Below, one piece after another: positions 63,442 through 64,000 of a stretch of 64,000 nucleotides of DNA (its first letter is position 1; every line of letters starts with the position of its first letter). The stretch covers positions 62,001-126,000 of the forward strand of contig JANQJW010000023.1 in NCBI GenBank assembly GCA_028281445.1. The letters run 5' to 3'. Made by a program: the position numbers and the translations under genes. Source of the DNA: Planctomycetota bacterium (GTDB taxonomy: Bacteria > Planctomycetota > PLA2 > JAEUHO01). The notes below the pieces were generated by a model. It made no database searches and was not told the DNA's origin. It saw only the letters and a list, made by a program, of their open reading frames with translations.

Positions 63442-64000
63442 ATGTGCCGACTCTTGATCTTGATTGCCTTGGTGTTCGCACCGTCGTCTCTCTTGGCGAA
63501 CGAGGACGCGTCGTCCACTCCGCAAGAGCTGGTTGATGGACTCATGCGGGAAGTCGAGGAGCTCCGGGGCCTCAAGTTCAAGAGGCCGGTGCCCGTAGTG
63601 TCCGTCGATCCCGGCAAGGTCATGTCCAGCACCGGTGCGACGTCGGGCATGGCGCCGCCGCGAGAAGCCATGGAGGCGATGCTTGTTTCCTCCGTCGTTG
63701 GCCTGTTTCCGCGCCAGATGGCTGAGAGCATGGTTGGTCAATCTGGTGAACTGCGTCTTCAGCTCCCTGGAATGGGCTCGCCACCGGGCGGTCCCAAGGG
63801 ACCTCCCCCCGGCGCCCCGCCTGGTGCTACCCCCGGGGGGGCTGGCATAGGCGGACCCGGTATGGGTGGACCCGGTGGCGGCATGGGGGGCGTGTATCAG
63901 GATCGAGGTGGCAAGAGGATCGTGTTGTTCTCGCCGCCTGGTGCCAAGTTGAGCCGACGAATCCTGACGCATGAGTTGACGCACGCCCTGGACGATCAGC
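63442..64000 (+). CDS. secreted HExxH protein, cut by window edge
   Basis: At least 186 residues, running off the right end. A signal peptide (LLILIALVFAPSSLLA) is followed by a helical segment, a Pro/Gly-rich linker (GGPGMGGPGGGMGG) and, at the very end of the window, RRILTHELTHALDDQ, a zincin HExxH motif with a following Asp. It is probably a secreted metallopeptidase; the third zinc ligand would lie beyond the edge. The ATG at 63442 was chosen because it opens the signal peptide; the SD is weak (CAGGAG further upstream). Confidence 0.75.
   Translation, partial: MCRLLILIALVFAPSSLLANEDASSTPQELVDGLMREVEELRGLKFKRPVPVVSVDPGKVMSSTGATSGMAPPREAMEAMLVSSVVGLFPRQMAESMVGQSGELRLQLPGMGSPPGGPKGPPPGAPPGATPGGAGIGGPGMGGPGGGMGGVYQDRGGKRIVLFSPPGAKLSRRILTHELTHALDDQ

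Noticed and set aside
1..64000. CRISPR arrays, rRNA genes and insertion sequences
   Set aside because: No regularly spaced repeats, rRNA-like sequence or transposase genes were seen in the window.

Overview
The window is high-GC bacterial DNA with the habits of a Planctomycetota genome (Myxococcota is the main alternative): paired ECF-like sigma factors and giant Ser/Thr kinases carrying STAND/TPR sensor halves, a sigma factor fused to a membrane anchor and periplasmic-type domains, carboxypeptidase-regulatory-like and IPT/TIG surface proteins, and many orphan lipoproteins. Taxonomy is inferred from gene content only.

Left accessory region (1 to about 21 kb). A defence-rich island holds a TIR-CHAT-NB-ARC-TPR protein (146-5419), a PHP-nuclease/SMC-like ATPase with a small partner and a GIY-YIG-like protein (6089-9944), an Mrr-type restriction enzyme and a DUF4238 protein (10613-13353). 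Next come hypothetical proteins, a frameshifted membrane protein, a lipoprotein, and a mobile-element core: excisionase-like and AlpA-like DNA-binding proteins, an orphan winged-helix-like protein and a XerC/D-type tyrosine recombinase (18286-21302). A 3' fragment of a tRNA-Leu(CAA) gene at 41758-41818 looks like the right attachment site of an integrative element, so much or all of 1-41.8 kb may be that element; the intact tRNA would then lie left of the window.

Middle region (21-41.8 kb). A three-gene cassette (PLP fold-II enzyme, D-Ala-D-Ala-ligase-like ATP-grasp ligase, convergent degenerate STAND/TPR protein) is bracketed by two identical 17-bp sites, one in front of each transcription unit. 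It is followed by a Cys-rich protein with a double-glycine leader-like N-terminus, two divergent sigma factor genes with a nested hairpin between them, a kinase-STAND-TPR protein, a candidate three-way-junction leader RNA in front of a small secreted protein, a run of same-strand genes (lipoprotein, thioredoxin-like CxxC protein, serine hydrolase with an altered active site, orphans), and a convergent second giant kinase.

Right region (41.9-54 kb). This appears to be a natural-product locus of RiPP type: a B12-binding radical SAM enzyme, a JmjC/cupin-like hydroxylase, a 63-residue candidate precursor, two radical SAM enzymes (the second a clear SPASM protein), a possible caspase-fold protein with a zinc ribbon, a PIG-L deacetylase, a nucleotidyltransferase-fold protein, an SDR sugar epimerase, an orphan and a GT4 glycosyltransferase. 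Together they suggest a radically modified, hydroxylated and glycosylated peptide.

Far right (54.3-64 kb). A minus-strand set encodes a lipoprotein metallopeptidase, secreted carboxypeptidase-regulatory-like proteins and the sigma/membrane fusion; then come a plus-strand IPT/TIG lipoprotein and a secreted HExxH protein cut by the window edge.
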